A program made the translations under genes and the position numbers. The notes beneath the pieces are model-generated. The model saw only the letters and a list, made by a program, of their open reading frames with translations, did no database searches and was not told the origin of the DNA. From contig PUMG01000311.1 in NCBI GenBank assembly GCA_003551265.1, forward strand, positions 1 to 13,613: a stretch of 13,613 bases of DNA. The letters are read 5' to 3'. Source of the DNA: Halovenus sp. Its GTDB lineage: Archaea; Halobacteriota; Halobacteria; Halobacteriales; Haloarculaceae. Positions 5,118-12,371 of this stretch are shown here, piece by piece (within the stretch, counting starts at the first letter, position 1; every line of letters starts with the position of its first letter).

Positions 5118-6272
5118 TCAGTACTGTTTCTCGGACGAAACCAGCTGTCCACGACGGTGTCGACCCTCAACTTCGCTGGCCGAGGCGTCTTCGAGCGCCA
5201 GCGTGTCCAAGATGCGCTCGCTCGCACGGCCGTCCCCGAAGGGCATTTCCCAGTTCCCTCGTTTGCCGTCCATCTGCTCTCCGGCGAGGACAATCTCAGA
5301 TGGTGAGACACCCGCGATGCAGTTCGCACCGACGTGAACCGTTTCGGGCCGTTCCGTGTTGTACCTCAGTGTCACACACGGTGTCCCGAGGATGCAGGTT
5401 TCTTCTTGCACCCCGCCTGAGTCCGTGAACACCAGCCGAGCCTCGTTTTCGAGACAGAGGAAGTCGAAGAAATCAAGCGGCTCGACGAGACGAATCGTCT
5501 CCGGAACCGTGATACCGAACACCTCAATTTGTTTCCGCGCACGCGGGTGGACAGGGTAGATGATGTCCACGTCGATTCGTCTGGCGTACCGGTCAACACC
5601 ACCGAGCAGCGACTGGAAGCGCTTTCTGTCGTCGACATTCTCGCTCCGGTGAGCAGTCAGGAGACAGAATTCACCAGACTCGAGGTCGAGCCTGTCGAGA
5701 ACGTCGCTCTCGATAACGGCAACCTTGCCGTATCGTTCGATTGCGTCCACGACGGTGTTTCCGGTGACAGTGATCCGTGACTCGGGGATGTTCTCGCGTC
5801 GGAGTTCCGCTGCTGCACTCTCGGTTGGCGTGAACAGGTAATCAGCGAGGTGGTCCACGAGGATACGGTTGGTTTCCTCGGGCATCTCACGGTCGAAGCT
5901 ACGAAGGCCAGCCTCGATGTGTGCCACCTCAGTATCGAGTTTGCTCCCAGCAAGCCCGCCTGCGAGCGTCGAGTTCGTATCGCCCTGGACGAAGACGACC
6001 TCGGGTTCGGTTTCGAGCAATCGCTGTTCGACTTTCCTCAGCATCTCGCCAGTCTGCTCACCGTGTGGTTTCGACCCGACCTGCAGGTTACAACTCGACG
6101 GCGGCAACCCCAGCTGCTCGAAGAACACCTCATCGAGACGCTCGGAGTAGTGCTGGCCAGTGTGAATAATCTCCGCCTGTACACCACGGCGAGCGCACTC
6201 CAGAACAACCGGAGCAGTTTTGATTATCTCGGGGCGGGTTCCAAGGACAAACGAGACGGAGTACTCGACCAT
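5118..6272 (-). CDS. wecB: UDP-N-acetylglucosamine 2-epimerase
   Basis: A 384-residue non-hydrolysing epimerase that interconverts UDP-GlcNAc and UDP-ManNAc, the step before WecC. It has the two-Rossmann GT-B-like layout: GTRPEIIK (11-18) and HTGQHYSERLDEVFF (37-51) at the start, GDTNST (97-102), the active-site block HIEAGLRSFDREMPEETNR (118-136), GNTVVDA (171-177), then LLTAHRSEN and FTDSGGVQEETCILGTPCVTLR in the C-terminal domain, where the UDP is held. Length is normal. I chose the ATG at 6272, seven codons inside the longest frame, because the first beta strand (VSFVLGTRP) starts there and because it lies 26 bases from a promoter-like motif identical in spacing to that of wecC. It is divergent from the GT2 at 6555 and reads toward the origin. 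Its natural partner wecC is on the far side of that origin. Confidence 0.95.
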   Translation of the reverse strand: MVEYSVSFVLGTRPEIIKTAPVVLECARRGVQAEIIHTGQHYSERLDEVFFEQLGLPPSSCNLQVGSKPHGEQTGEMLRKVEQRLLETEPEVVFVQGDTNSTLAGGLAGSKLDTEVAHIEAGLRSFDREMPEETNRILVDHLADYLFTPTESAAAELRRENIPESRITVTGNTVVDAIERYGKVAVIESDVLDRLDLESGEFCLLTAHRSENVDDRKRFQSLLGGVDRYARRIDVDIIYPVHPRARKQIEVFGITVPETIRLVEPLDFFDFLCLENEARLVFTDSGGVQEETCILGTPCVTLRYNTERPETVHVGANCIAGVSPSEIVLAGEQMDGKRGNWEMPFGDGRASERILDTLALEDASASEVEGRHRRGQLVSSEKQY

Positions 6273-6297
6273 ACGTGCTGTGGATGGTCCCACCTAG

Positions 6298-6306
6298 TTT
6301 TGTTAT
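6298..6306 (-). promoter_or_regulatory. Promoter-like motif of wecB (ATAACAAAA)
   Basis: Minus strand CCTATAACAAAACTAG, with ATAACAAAA at -34 to -26 from the wecB ATG, exactly the spacing seen at wecC. It probably places the transcript start at or next to the start codon. Confidence 0.55.
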
Positions 6307-6320
6307 AGGCAACTTTGTAC

Positions 6321-6353
6321 CAGTCAGTCCCTGACTGTCACTGCCAGATGGCA
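6321..6353. promoter_or_regulatory. Two adjacent palindromes in the divergent wecB / GT2 promoter region
   Basis: CAGTCAG-TCC-CTGACTG (6321-6337) has perfect 7-base arms. TGCCA-GA-TGGCA (6342-6353) has perfect 5-base arms four bases later. They lie about 50-80 bases before the wecB start, between the two divergent promoter-like motifs, a natural place for regulator binding. RNA function is unlikely, because on either strand they fall upstream of the predicted transcription starts. Confidence 0.4.
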
Positions 6354-6426
6354 ACACACGACCGGAGAGGCCGAGAAGCGGGAGAGAGATAGAGACACTC
6401 GTGAGTAACACCAGAGTAATGAAAGG

Positions 6427-6434
6427 ATAACAAT
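6427..6434 (+). promoter_or_regulatory. Promoter-like motif of the plus-strand GT2 (GGATAACAAT)
   Basis: AGGATAACAATG shares nine bases, GGATAACAA, with the motif before the minus-strand GT2. It begins 128 bases before the ATG at 6555; the other begins 127 bases before its ATG. By the spacing at wecB and wecC, transcription would start near 6461, giving a leader of about 94 bases. No strong hairpin is visible in this leader. Confidence 0.45.
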
Positions 6435-6554
6435 GTGACTAGAGAGCCTCGGAAGGACGAGAGGACTTACAACCGCTGCCCACGAGAATGCTTCAAACGA
6501 ACTGTTTACACTCCCATCCAGAAGCTATCCACACTGACCCTCGTCACACAAACC

Positions 6555-7541
6555 ATGACAGCCGACCAGTCGAATGCCACCGAAGAAGTCGAGACAGTCC
6601 ACGGGAACAACCCGCTCGTGACGGTCGTGATAACGACGTACAATCGACCATCGTATCTCAAAGACGCTGTCAGGAGCGTTCGGGCACAGACGTATGCGCC
6701 AGTCGAACTTGTCGTTGTAGACGATCACTCGGACACCCCCGCACAGGAAGTACTCAACGACGTCTCACTGGAGTCATTTCACTCCGTGAACTGCATCCGC
6801 CACGAGGAAAACCGGGGAGCGAACGCTGCACGAAACACCGGAATCAGGGCAGCTTCGGGGGAGTACATCGCCTTTCTCGACGACGATGACCGATGGGTAG
6901 AGACGAAGGTCGAACGACAGGTCGAAGCGTTCCAAAAAGACGACGACATCGGGGTAACGTACACCGGTCTCCGCACAGTCAACATAGAGGACGCCGGGGA
7001 GGTCATTCCCCCAGAGATCGAGATGAACCTCACGAAAGAGCTGCTGTGTCGGAACGTAATCGGCACGCTCTCGGCAGTCATGGTACGAACAGATGTGGCC
7101 CGGCAGGTCCCCTTCGACGAGGAGTTTCCGAGCTGGGCCGACCTGGAGTGGTACGTCAACCTCTCACTGATGACGATGTTCCGCCGAATTCCGGAACCGC
7201 TGGTCATCTACGACTACGCTTCACACAACCGGTTGAGCGAGGATTTCGGCAAGAAACAGGCCGCATACGAGCGGTTCGTCACCGAATTCGACGACCTCGC
7301 AGCACAGTACGGGCACACATTCAGGCGGAAGATGCGCGGCTGGGCCGCATACCGCCTCGGGTCGACGGCACTCAATCTGCATCGCTACGACCAGGCACGA
7401 CGACTACTGGCGACCGCTGTCCGGTGGTATCCGCTCGAACCGCTGTTTCTGAAGTACTTCATCGCCACGGCTGGTGGGCGCTACACACACGGTCTGGCAC
7501 GAAGCGTCAAACGTGTCGCCTCTGTCGCCCACAGTAGTTGA
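6555..7541 (+). CDS. Family 2 glycosyltransferase, soluble GT-A type
   Basis: A 328-residue GT2 enzyme. The N-terminal domain has VTVVITTYNRPSYL (22-35), VVVDDHSDT (53-61), NRGANAARNTGI (86-97) and the metal-binding FLDDDDRW (107-114). Further on, WADLEWYVNLS (194-204) supplies the acidic general-base region. The C-terminal third is helical (RRKMRGWAAYRLGSTALNLH, then YDQARRLLATAVRW), resembling a tail that packs against the membrane or a partner, and there is no clear membrane helix. The frame is open back to a GTG at 6435. However, the 40 residues before M41 lack conservation and acidic character, and the promoter-like motif would overlap that GTG, so I start at the ATG at 6555. It converges on the beta-helix gene with a 42-base gap holding no convincing terminator. 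The sugar donor is not predictable. Confidence 0.88.
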   Translation: MTADQSNATEEVETVHGNNPLVTVVITTYNRPSYLKDAVRSVRAQTYAPVELVVVDDHSDTPAQEVLNDVSLESFHSVNCIRHEENRGANAARNTGIRAASGEYIAFLDDDDRWVETKVERQVEAFQKDDDIGVTYTGLRTVNIEDAGEVIPPEIEMNLTKELLCRNVIGTLSAVMVRTDVARQVPFDEEFPSWADLEWYVNLSLMTMFRRIPEPLVIYDYASHNRLSEDFGKKQAAYERFVTEFDDLAAQYGHTFRRKMRGWAAYRLGSTALNLHRYDQARRLLATAVRWYPLEPLFLKYFIATAGGRYTHGLARSVKRVASVAHSS

Positions 7542-7583
7542 GTGTGCCTGCTCAGCAAAAGTGCCAGACATATCGGACCAGAG

Positions 7584-9023
7584 TCATCGACCAAAGAGGA
7601 GTCTGCGACTGCCGGCACCCACCTCGAGTGCGGTCGGGACGTGTTCAAGATCAGTTCGGTCACGCTGTTCTAGCGTCGTGATCTCCACGTTGCCGTTCAC
7701 GTCGAGTGCTTCGCCCCCGTTCTCGTAGGGATGGTACGTCTGGATACGGCCACCGAGAGCAGTGTCGGCGAGAAGGCCAGTCGGACCGTGCGCTCTGTTC
7801 GACCAGATCCGCTGAGCATCGATTCCAGCATCGTTCGTGATGCGGATGTTCTCACTGCCGTTTGCACTCGACAGTATCTCTGTTGGAATCACGTAGTCGG
7901 TGTTTCGTGAGAGGCGGAATCCGGTCTCACCGTTATTTCGGGCCACGACATCTTCGAATCGAACCAGGCTCCGGTTGTCGGTCTCCTGGCCTGCCCTGAT
8001 GTAGCCGTGGAAGTCGTTGTTTTCGAGGCGGACGCGACGATAGGTCGCCTCGATGGTTCCGCTCGTCGTTTTCGTCCCCTGCCCGTTGTTTGCACAGACG
8101 GTGTCTTCGACAATGACGTTGCCACCCGAGCAGTTGATACCGTACGTGTTGTTCCCTTTGCCGTTTCGGGCGCAGTACGCTCGCCGTATCACGACGGGCG
8201 GGATATCCTCGTTCCGGATTTCGGACGAGCCGATCGAGATGCCGTGGGTATTGCACCGTTCGACGGTGCAGTTCTCGATGAAAACACCACCTCGCCAGAG
8301 CGAGATACCGGTCTGGTTGCAGTTATCGACCCAGAGCCGCCGCATCGAGAGGTTCAGTGGCTCGGTAGCCTGTCCGCCGTTTTCGACTCGAATTCCATGT
8401 CCGCCGTCTGTGTTCTGCTCGGACCGGTTTCCGTCGATGCGGAACTGACTGAGTTCGAGCGTCTCGAAGTTGCTGTCGCCGTTAATCTCGACAACCTTGT
8501 TGTTCGCTGGCTGGTTGTCGTCCATGCGAATCGTAGACCGGAACCCCTCACCTGTGAGCGTCAGATTCGAAGGCAGTGCCGAGCTGTCGAGAACGATGGC
8601 TGCAGAGTTATCCACCACATCTGCCGAAACGAGCGTCGTTCCCTCCGGAAAATAAACCGTATCGCCGTCATCAGCGGCCAGAAGCGTCTCGTGTATTGCT
8701 TCCGTGTCGTCTGTCCTTCCATCGACGGCCGCACCGTACTCACGGATGTCGAGCGTTTCGTACTCGGGCTCGGCCGGTTCTGCAACCTCCTCATCCGCTG
8801 GAGAAACCTCCGTCTCGTCCTCACGGTGCTCGTCCGTGGTCGCTGCGTCACCCGCATCGGGTGACCTCTCCGTTTCGTCGGGAGTTCTCACGGCGGGACG
8901 CTCGTCGTCGGGGTGGTCCTCGCTCACAGGAGTCTCCTCGACGTCTCTGCGTCGAGCACCACAGCCAGCCAGCAAGGCAGTGGCTGAGCAGACCGCTACC
9001 AGATAGCTCCTGCGTGAGGGCAT
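7584..9023 (-). CDS. Secreted lipoprotein with parallel beta-helix (pectate-lyase-like) domain
   Basis: A 479-residue extracellular protein. The N-terminus is a short signal with a lipobox: RRSYLVAVCSATALLAGC with C21 as lipidated cysteine; the twin Arg at 4-5 suggests Tat export. Residues about 26-88 are an acidic Thr/Glu/Asp/Pro-rich spacer. The domain opens with the pectate-lyase-3 type signature DIREYGAAVDGRTDDTEAI (92-110) and DTVYFPEGTTLV, then repeated right-handed beta-helix coils to about 430. Asn and Cys recur at coil turns (VDNCNQTG, IENCTVERCNTHG, YCARNG, GINCSGG, VCANNG). I count nine N-X-S/T sequons, so it may itself be N-glycosylated. The start at 9023 is set by the signal peptide; the frame continues 152 codons upstream without protein-like sequence. 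It may cleave, epimerise or bind the polysaccharide made here; catalytic residues cannot be assigned. Confidence 0.85.
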   Translation of the reverse strand: MPSRRSYLVAVCSATALLAGCGARRRDVEETPVSEDHPDDERPAVRTPDETERSPDAGDAATTDEHREDETEVSPADEEVAEPAEPEYETLDIREYGAAVDGRTDDTEAIHETLLAADDGDTVYFPEGTTLVSADVVDNSAAIVLDSSALPSNLTLTGEGFRSTIRMDDNQPANNKVVEINGDSNFETLELSQFRIDGNRSEQNTDGGHGIRVENGGQATEPLNLSMRRLWVDNCNQTGISLWRGGVFIENCTVERCNTHGISIGSSEIRNEDIPPVVIRRAYCARNGKGNNTYGINCSGGNVIVEDTVCANNGQGTKTTSGTIEATYRRVRLENNDFHGYIRAGQETDNRSLVRFEDVVARNNGETGFRLSRNTDYVIPTEILSSANGSENIRITNDAGIDAQRIWSNRAHGPTGLLADTALGGRIQTYHPYENGGEALDVNGNVEITTLEQRDRTDLEHVPTALEVGAGSRRLLFGR

Positions 9024-9047
9024 CACTAGATATCGGTCGAGCGAACT

Positions 9048-9056
9048 CTTTGTTAA
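9048..9056 (-). promoter_or_regulatory. Promoter-like motif of the beta-helix gene (TTAACAAAG)
   Basis: Minus strand TTAACAAAG at -33 to -25 from the ATG, within one base of the wecB and wecC spacing. It is embedded in the palindrome CTCTT-TGTT-AAGAG (9046-9059), so a regulator bound to the palindrome would cover the promoter element. Confidence 0.5.
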
Positions 9057-9192
9057 GAGCGTCTTATCGGACAGAGTGTCTCTGGACAGGACTCCCAGAC
9101 TGCATCCCGATTCACTCAACGAGCTGCTTACAATCCCAGATGATTTTTGATATATTCGTGTTTGGTGACCAGTAGCGAACAGTATGTCGTTC

Positions 9193-9201
9193 ATAATTAA
9201 C
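9193..9201 (+). promoter_or_regulatory. TATA-like element of the GT4 operon
   Basis: ATAATTAAC at -32 to -24 from the ATG at 9225, in a 201-base divergent intergenic region. It is a more standard TATA-like sequence than the ATAACAAA motif but begins and ends similarly. A near-leaderless transcript is implied; no ribosome binding site precedes the ATG. Confidence 0.45.
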
Positions 9202-9224
9202 CAGAATTGCAAGCCAGATAGCCC

Positions 9225-10424
9225 ATGTACCGTCTCGCTGCATCGGCAGTCAACCATCCTGACCAGTTGAACCAGCTCTGGGGCGTGTTCAATCACCGGA
9301 GTCTGACAGCACTCTGGCGTAACGGGGTTACCGTGGACGCCGTCGTCCCTCGCCCACACGCTCCACCCGTCGGCCCGTTCTCGGAGTTTCGTTCGATTCC
9401 CTCCGAGGACGAGAGCTTTCCCTATCCAGTCTCTCACCCACGGTTCTGGTACTACCTTCCGAAGTCGCTCTGGTATCACCGCAGCGGTGACTCCATGGCT
9501 GCTGCACTCAAACGGTGGGTCGAGACGCTGGAATACTCACCAGATGTCTTCCATGGGTGTCATCTCTATCCAGACGGCTACGCCCTGAGTGAACTTTCAG
9601 AGAGAGACAGAATTCCCCTGACGACGTACGCCCACGGGACAATCCTCAACGAGTACACCAGTTTCAACAGGGGAACACAGCAGCGTATCGAGACTGCAAT
9701 CCGTTCGTCTTCAGTTGTCTTCTGTTCAGGCGATTCAATCGAGCGAAGCGTGCGCGCTATCGTCCCGACAGCCACGACACGAGTCGTACCGATTGGTGCC
9801 GACCCAGCCAACTTCCCGACAGAACACCAGGCATCGCTTCGACAGGAGTTAGACGTTCCTGCAGAGATGACCGTGGTGCTGTTCTGTGGTCAGTACTCCC
9901 GTCAAAAAGGCGTCGCTGATCTCATCGAGGTGTTGCGGACGCTCCGTGGGGAGTCGCTGTATTTCGTCTTCATCGGTCACGGCGGGGCGTTGCGAGACGA
10001 CGTTCAGGAACTGCTCGACACGAGCGACACACTACACGGGAGAACCCTCTGGAAGGTTCCTCCTGCTGTCGTTCGGCAGTGGTTCGCCGTTGCAGACCTG
10101 TTCATCCTCCCCAGTCACGCCGAAGGTCGCCCGACCGTCATTTACGAGGCGATGGCCAGCCAGACGCCGGTACTCACCACGACAGTGGGCGGGATTCCCG
10201 AGCAGGTCGAGGACGGAGTCACGGGGTGGCTCCTCGAACCCGGTGACATCTCTGGCTTTCGCTCGAAGCTGACAACACTTCCTGTCGAGACACTCCCGGA
10301 GATGGGCCGAGCGGCAGAAACGCGACTCCGGAGAAACGGCTGGACGTGGGATGGACACGCGAGAAGGCTGAGAGACACCCACATGGAAATGATAGGACAG
10401 GAACTAAAAACCCAGAATATATGA
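9225..10424 (+). CDS. Family 4 (GT-B) glycosyltransferase
   Basis: A 399-residue retaining glycosyltransferase of GT4. The N-terminal acceptor domain spans about 1-195 and includes VFHGCHLYPDGYALSEL (108-124) and TYAHGTILNEY (134-144). The C-terminal donor domain opens with VVLFCGQYSRQKGVADLIE (217-235), contains FIGHGG (249-254), and carries the E-X7-E motif as E300 to E308 in SHAEGRPTVIYEAMASQTPV, followed by VGGIPEQVEDGVTGWLLEPGD. There are no membrane segments; it would act at the cytoplasmic membrane face. It is the first gene of a plus-strand operon. Its TGA overlaps the ATG of the next GT4 gene by four bases (ATGA), indicating translational coupling. Donor and acceptor are unknown. Confidence 0.9.
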   Translation: MYRLAASAVNHPDQLNQLWGVFNHRSLTALWRNGVTVDAVVPRPHAPPVGPFSEFRSIPSEDESFPYPVSHPRFWYYLPKSLWYHRSGDSMAAALKRWVETLEYSPDVFHGCHLYPDGYALSELSERDRIPLTTYAHGTILNEYTSFNRGTQQRIETAIRSSSVVFCSGDSIERSVRAIVPTATTRVVPIGADPANFPTEHQASLRQELDVPAEMTVVLFCGQYSRQKGVADLIEVLRTLRGESLYFVFIGHGGALRDDVQELLDTSDTLHGRTLWKVPPAVVRQWFAVADLFILPSHAEGRPTVIYEAMASQTPVLTTTVGGIPEQVEDGVTGWLLEPGDISGFRSKLTTLPVETLPEMGRAAETRLRRNGWTWDGHARRLRDTHMEMIGQELKTQNI

Positions 10425-11587
10425 GACAGGCGAGGACACACAACGCAGACTCCCGGGAGGAGACGCAGAAACCTATTCGGGTACTCGCAGTGACCTCGTT
10501 TCGACCTGAAGAGATTACAGCGTCGCTCGAAAATATGACCGTTCCGACTGAAGTCATCACAGTAACCCCCACCGCAGGCAGAGTCGGACATGTGAGAGAG
10601 TTGTACGAGCAGTTCCAGCAGATGCTTTCGGGACACAACCCTAACGTCATCCTTCTGGACTGTTATGAGACGATGGGCCTGGTGGTCTCGCTCCTCGCCA
10701 GCCGCCACGAAATCCCCGTCGTTGCTCGGCTCGTGGGTGATACCTGGCGTGGTTACGAGCAGCCCGCTCTCTCTGAAATCGAGACCGTCAGTGACCTCAA
10801 ACGATACTTCCTCCACCGGGCCAGCCTGCATCTCGACCGCTACATTTTCAATCGGGCTGCCGGTTTCGTCACAGTATCACACGAACTGAAGACAGTTGCA
10901 GCCAGCCGAACTGGCTGTCCACCCGAGCGAATCGGCGTCGTCCCGGTACCGATGACCGTCGATACGCTGACGCAGGGGTCGGCAACCGCAGGACGTACCT
11001 CTCACGACATCGACGAAGAGCGAATCATCCTCACGGTAACGAACCTGAGGTTTCCCGAGAAGTTCGAGGGCGTCAAACTCGCACTGTCGGAGCTACAGCC
11101 GTTGCTGGCAGCAGACGACAATCTCGGGTACGTCGTTGCCGGGTCAGGAAGATTTCTCGACCCCCTCGAAACGGTCGTGAACGAAACCGTTGCAGACCGG
11201 CGTGTTCGACAGCAAGTGTCCACACTGGGTCACGTCGAGAACGTCGCAGACCTGTATGCGCTCGCCGACGTGTTTGTGTACGTCTCCTATCGAGACGGCT
11301 ATCCGAACGCGGTGCTCGAGGCCCAGACTGCAGCGCTCCCGGTGGTCGCAAACGAAGCACACGGGATGTGTGACCAGATCGTCGACGACGAAACGGGCTA
11401 TCTCGTCGACCCGGGCAAGCAGGGGCAGTTACGATCACGCGTGGCATCACTGCTGGAGTCGCCCCCAGAGCGTCGGCGGATAGGTGAGCAAGCCAGAGCC
11501 CGAGTGTTGCGAGAGAACACTCCCGAAACGATAGGTGCTCAGTTAGAGCGAGTGCTGGGGCGAATCGTGGACATGGAGTACAGGTGA
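10421..11587 (+). CDS. Family 4 (GT-B) glycosyltransferase
   Basis: A 388-residue second GT4 enzyme of the operon. The N-terminal half (about 1-195) is divergent, with NPNVILLDCYETMGLVVSLLA (73-93). The donor domain has ILTVTNLRFPEKFEGVKLAL (203-222), VVAGSGRF (238-245), LGHVENVADLYALADVFVYVSY (269-290) and the sugar-phosphate motif RDGYPNAVLEAQTAALPVVA. There D292 to E300 replaces the usual E-X7-E (Asp for the first Glu). It ends DDETGYLVDPG plus a helical tail. I start at the ATG at 10421 because it gives the ATGA overlap with the upstream gene; an in-frame ATG at 10346 would overlap the first GT4 by 79 bases and adds residues unlike a GT4 N-terminus. Its TGA overlaps the GTG of the next gene (GTGA). 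Sugar specificity is unknown. Confidence 0.88.
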   Translation: MRQARTHNADSREETQKPIRVLAVTSFRPEEITASLENMTVPTEVITVTPTAGRVGHVRELYEQFQQMLSGHNPNVILLDCYETMGLVVSLLASRHEIPVVARLVGDTWRGYEQPALSEIETVSDLKRYFLHRASLHLDRYIFNRAAGFVTVSHELKTVAASRTGCPPERIGVVPVPMTVDTLTQGSATAGRTSHDIDEERIILTVTNLRFPEKFEGVKLALSELQPLLAADDNLGYVVAGSGRFLDPLETVVNETVADRRVRQQVSTLGHVENVADLYALADVFVYVSYRDGYPNAVLEAQTAALPVVANEAHGMCDQIVDDETGYLVDPGKQGQLRSRVASLLESPPERRRIGEQARARVLRENTPETIGAQLERVLGRIVDMEYR

Positions 11588-12324
11588 GTTCGAGTGAGCG
11601 CGAGCGAGTGGGCCAGGACATGGATATAAAAGAAACCCTCGACCGGACGTTCCCGAGACGCCCACTGATGAGGGCCAGAAATGCGTACTACACGGTGGTT
11701 TGTAACTACTACGCCCAGAAGAACCGACTCCTCGACGACGGATACGGTCAGTGGGACCGTATTGAGTGGGTTTCCCCCGAAGAGATACGCTACATCACGT
11801 ACAACGACCATCACCTCGACCACGGTCACGGGTATCTCAACGCTGGCGCGTTCAACATCATCACACGCGCAGGGGCGAGAAGCGGTGGCCGATGGGATAC
11901 GAAAGAGATCGAGTTCGAGGAGTTGCACATCTACACTGCGGTGAAACGGCGATTTCTCGACGGCTATGACTGGCAAGACACCCGGTTCTTCGAAGAGATG
12001 GTCGACTCCATCGAGTCGGGTGATTCTCCGTGGGGATGCACTTCCATCCCGGACCTGTGGGATCGGTGTGAGCACATCGAGACGCTCCTGGAACGGATAC
12101 GTACCGAAGGCTATCGGTCACAGCGTTCACTCGGAAAGGTCCCGGTGGACGAAGTGACCGTCAACATTGGGCGAAACGGGACGCTTTTTTTCAACGACGG
12201 ACGTCACCGGCTGACAGTTGCGAAAGTGCTGAACCTCGACGAGATACCGGTCAGGGTACTCGTCATTCACGACGACTACGACGACTGTTCAGACCGGCGA
12301 CGTGGGGGCTTATATTCGATATAG
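11584..12324 (+). CDS. Unrecognised protein with C-terminal ParB/sulfiredoxin-like motif
   Basis: A 246-residue soluble protein of no family I can name. The C-terminal part, about residues 185-230, reads PVDEVTVNIGRNGTLFFNDGRHRLTVAK (in pieces: EVTVNIGRNG, FFNDGRHR, VAKVLNLDEIPVRVLVIH). This resembles the ParB/Srx fold, where a DGxHR nucleotide-binding motif (here D205-G-R-H-R) is followed by a helix and a short strand (IPVRV). The N-terminal half is rich in Tyr, Trp and Arg with a conserved-looking YNDHHLDHGHGYLNAG patch (73-88). It has no signal or membrane helix. The GTG start at 11584 overlaps the GT4 stop by four bases (GTGA); an ATG at 11620 is the alternative. Being third in a coupled glycosyltransferase operon, it probably acts in glycan synthesis, perhaps as a nucleotide-dependent kinase or modifying enzyme, but this is inference from position. 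Confidence 0.8.
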   Translation: MSSSERERVGQDMDIKETLDRTFPRRPLMRARNAYYTVVCNYYAQKNRLLDDGYGQWDRIEWVSPEEIRYITYNDHHLDHGHGYLNAGAFNIITRAGARSGGRWDTKEIEFEELHIYTAVKRRFLDGYDWQDTRFFEEMVDSIESGDSPWGCTSIPDLWDRCEHIETLLERIRTEGYRSQRSLGKVPVDEVTVNIGRNGTLFFNDGRHRLTVAKVLNLDEIPVRVLVIHDDYDDCSDRRRGGLYSI

Positions 12325-12354
12325 ATGGAACGGGCTCAACTTATATTAAGATAG
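12308..12354 (+). promoter_or_regulatory. Promoter of the wHTH/small-protein operon with repeated AT element
   Basis: CTTATATTAAG (12340-12350) contains TTATATT at -31 to -25 from the ATG at 12372 and is an inverted repeat (CTTA-TAT-TAAG), so it could be both TATA box and operator. A partial copy, GCTTATATTCGATATAGA, lies 31 bases upstream over the last codons of the preceding gene. The spacing of about three helical turns would suit two regulator dimers on one DNA face. Confidence 0.45.
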
Positions 12355-12371
12355 ACTGTGTACTACCGGGT

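Noticed and set aside
7542..7583. Terminator between the convergent GT2 and beta-helix genes
   Set aside because: Only a 4-base arm pair (TGAG/CTCA) with an 8-base loop is visible and there is no T-run on either strand.
8007..8864. 285-codon plus-strand frame inside the beta-helix gene
   Set aside because: It is antisense to a well-supported coding region, has no recognisable domain, and results from GC-rich third positions on the other strand.
9024..9479. A 152-codon in-frame extension before the beta-helix protein
   Set aside because: It lacks protein-like composition, covers the divergent promoter region and the start of the GT4 gene, and would bury the signal peptide and lipobox at residue 153 onward.
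10346..10420. Upstream ATG for the second GT4 gene
   Set aside because: It would overlap the first GT4 gene by 79 bases; the ATG at 10421 gives an ATGA overlap typical of coupled genes.
11681..11969. Overlapping plus-strand frames inside the ParB/Srx-like gene
   Set aside because: Arg/Ser/Thr-rich out-of-frame translations with no start signals, typical shadows in GC-rich DNA.
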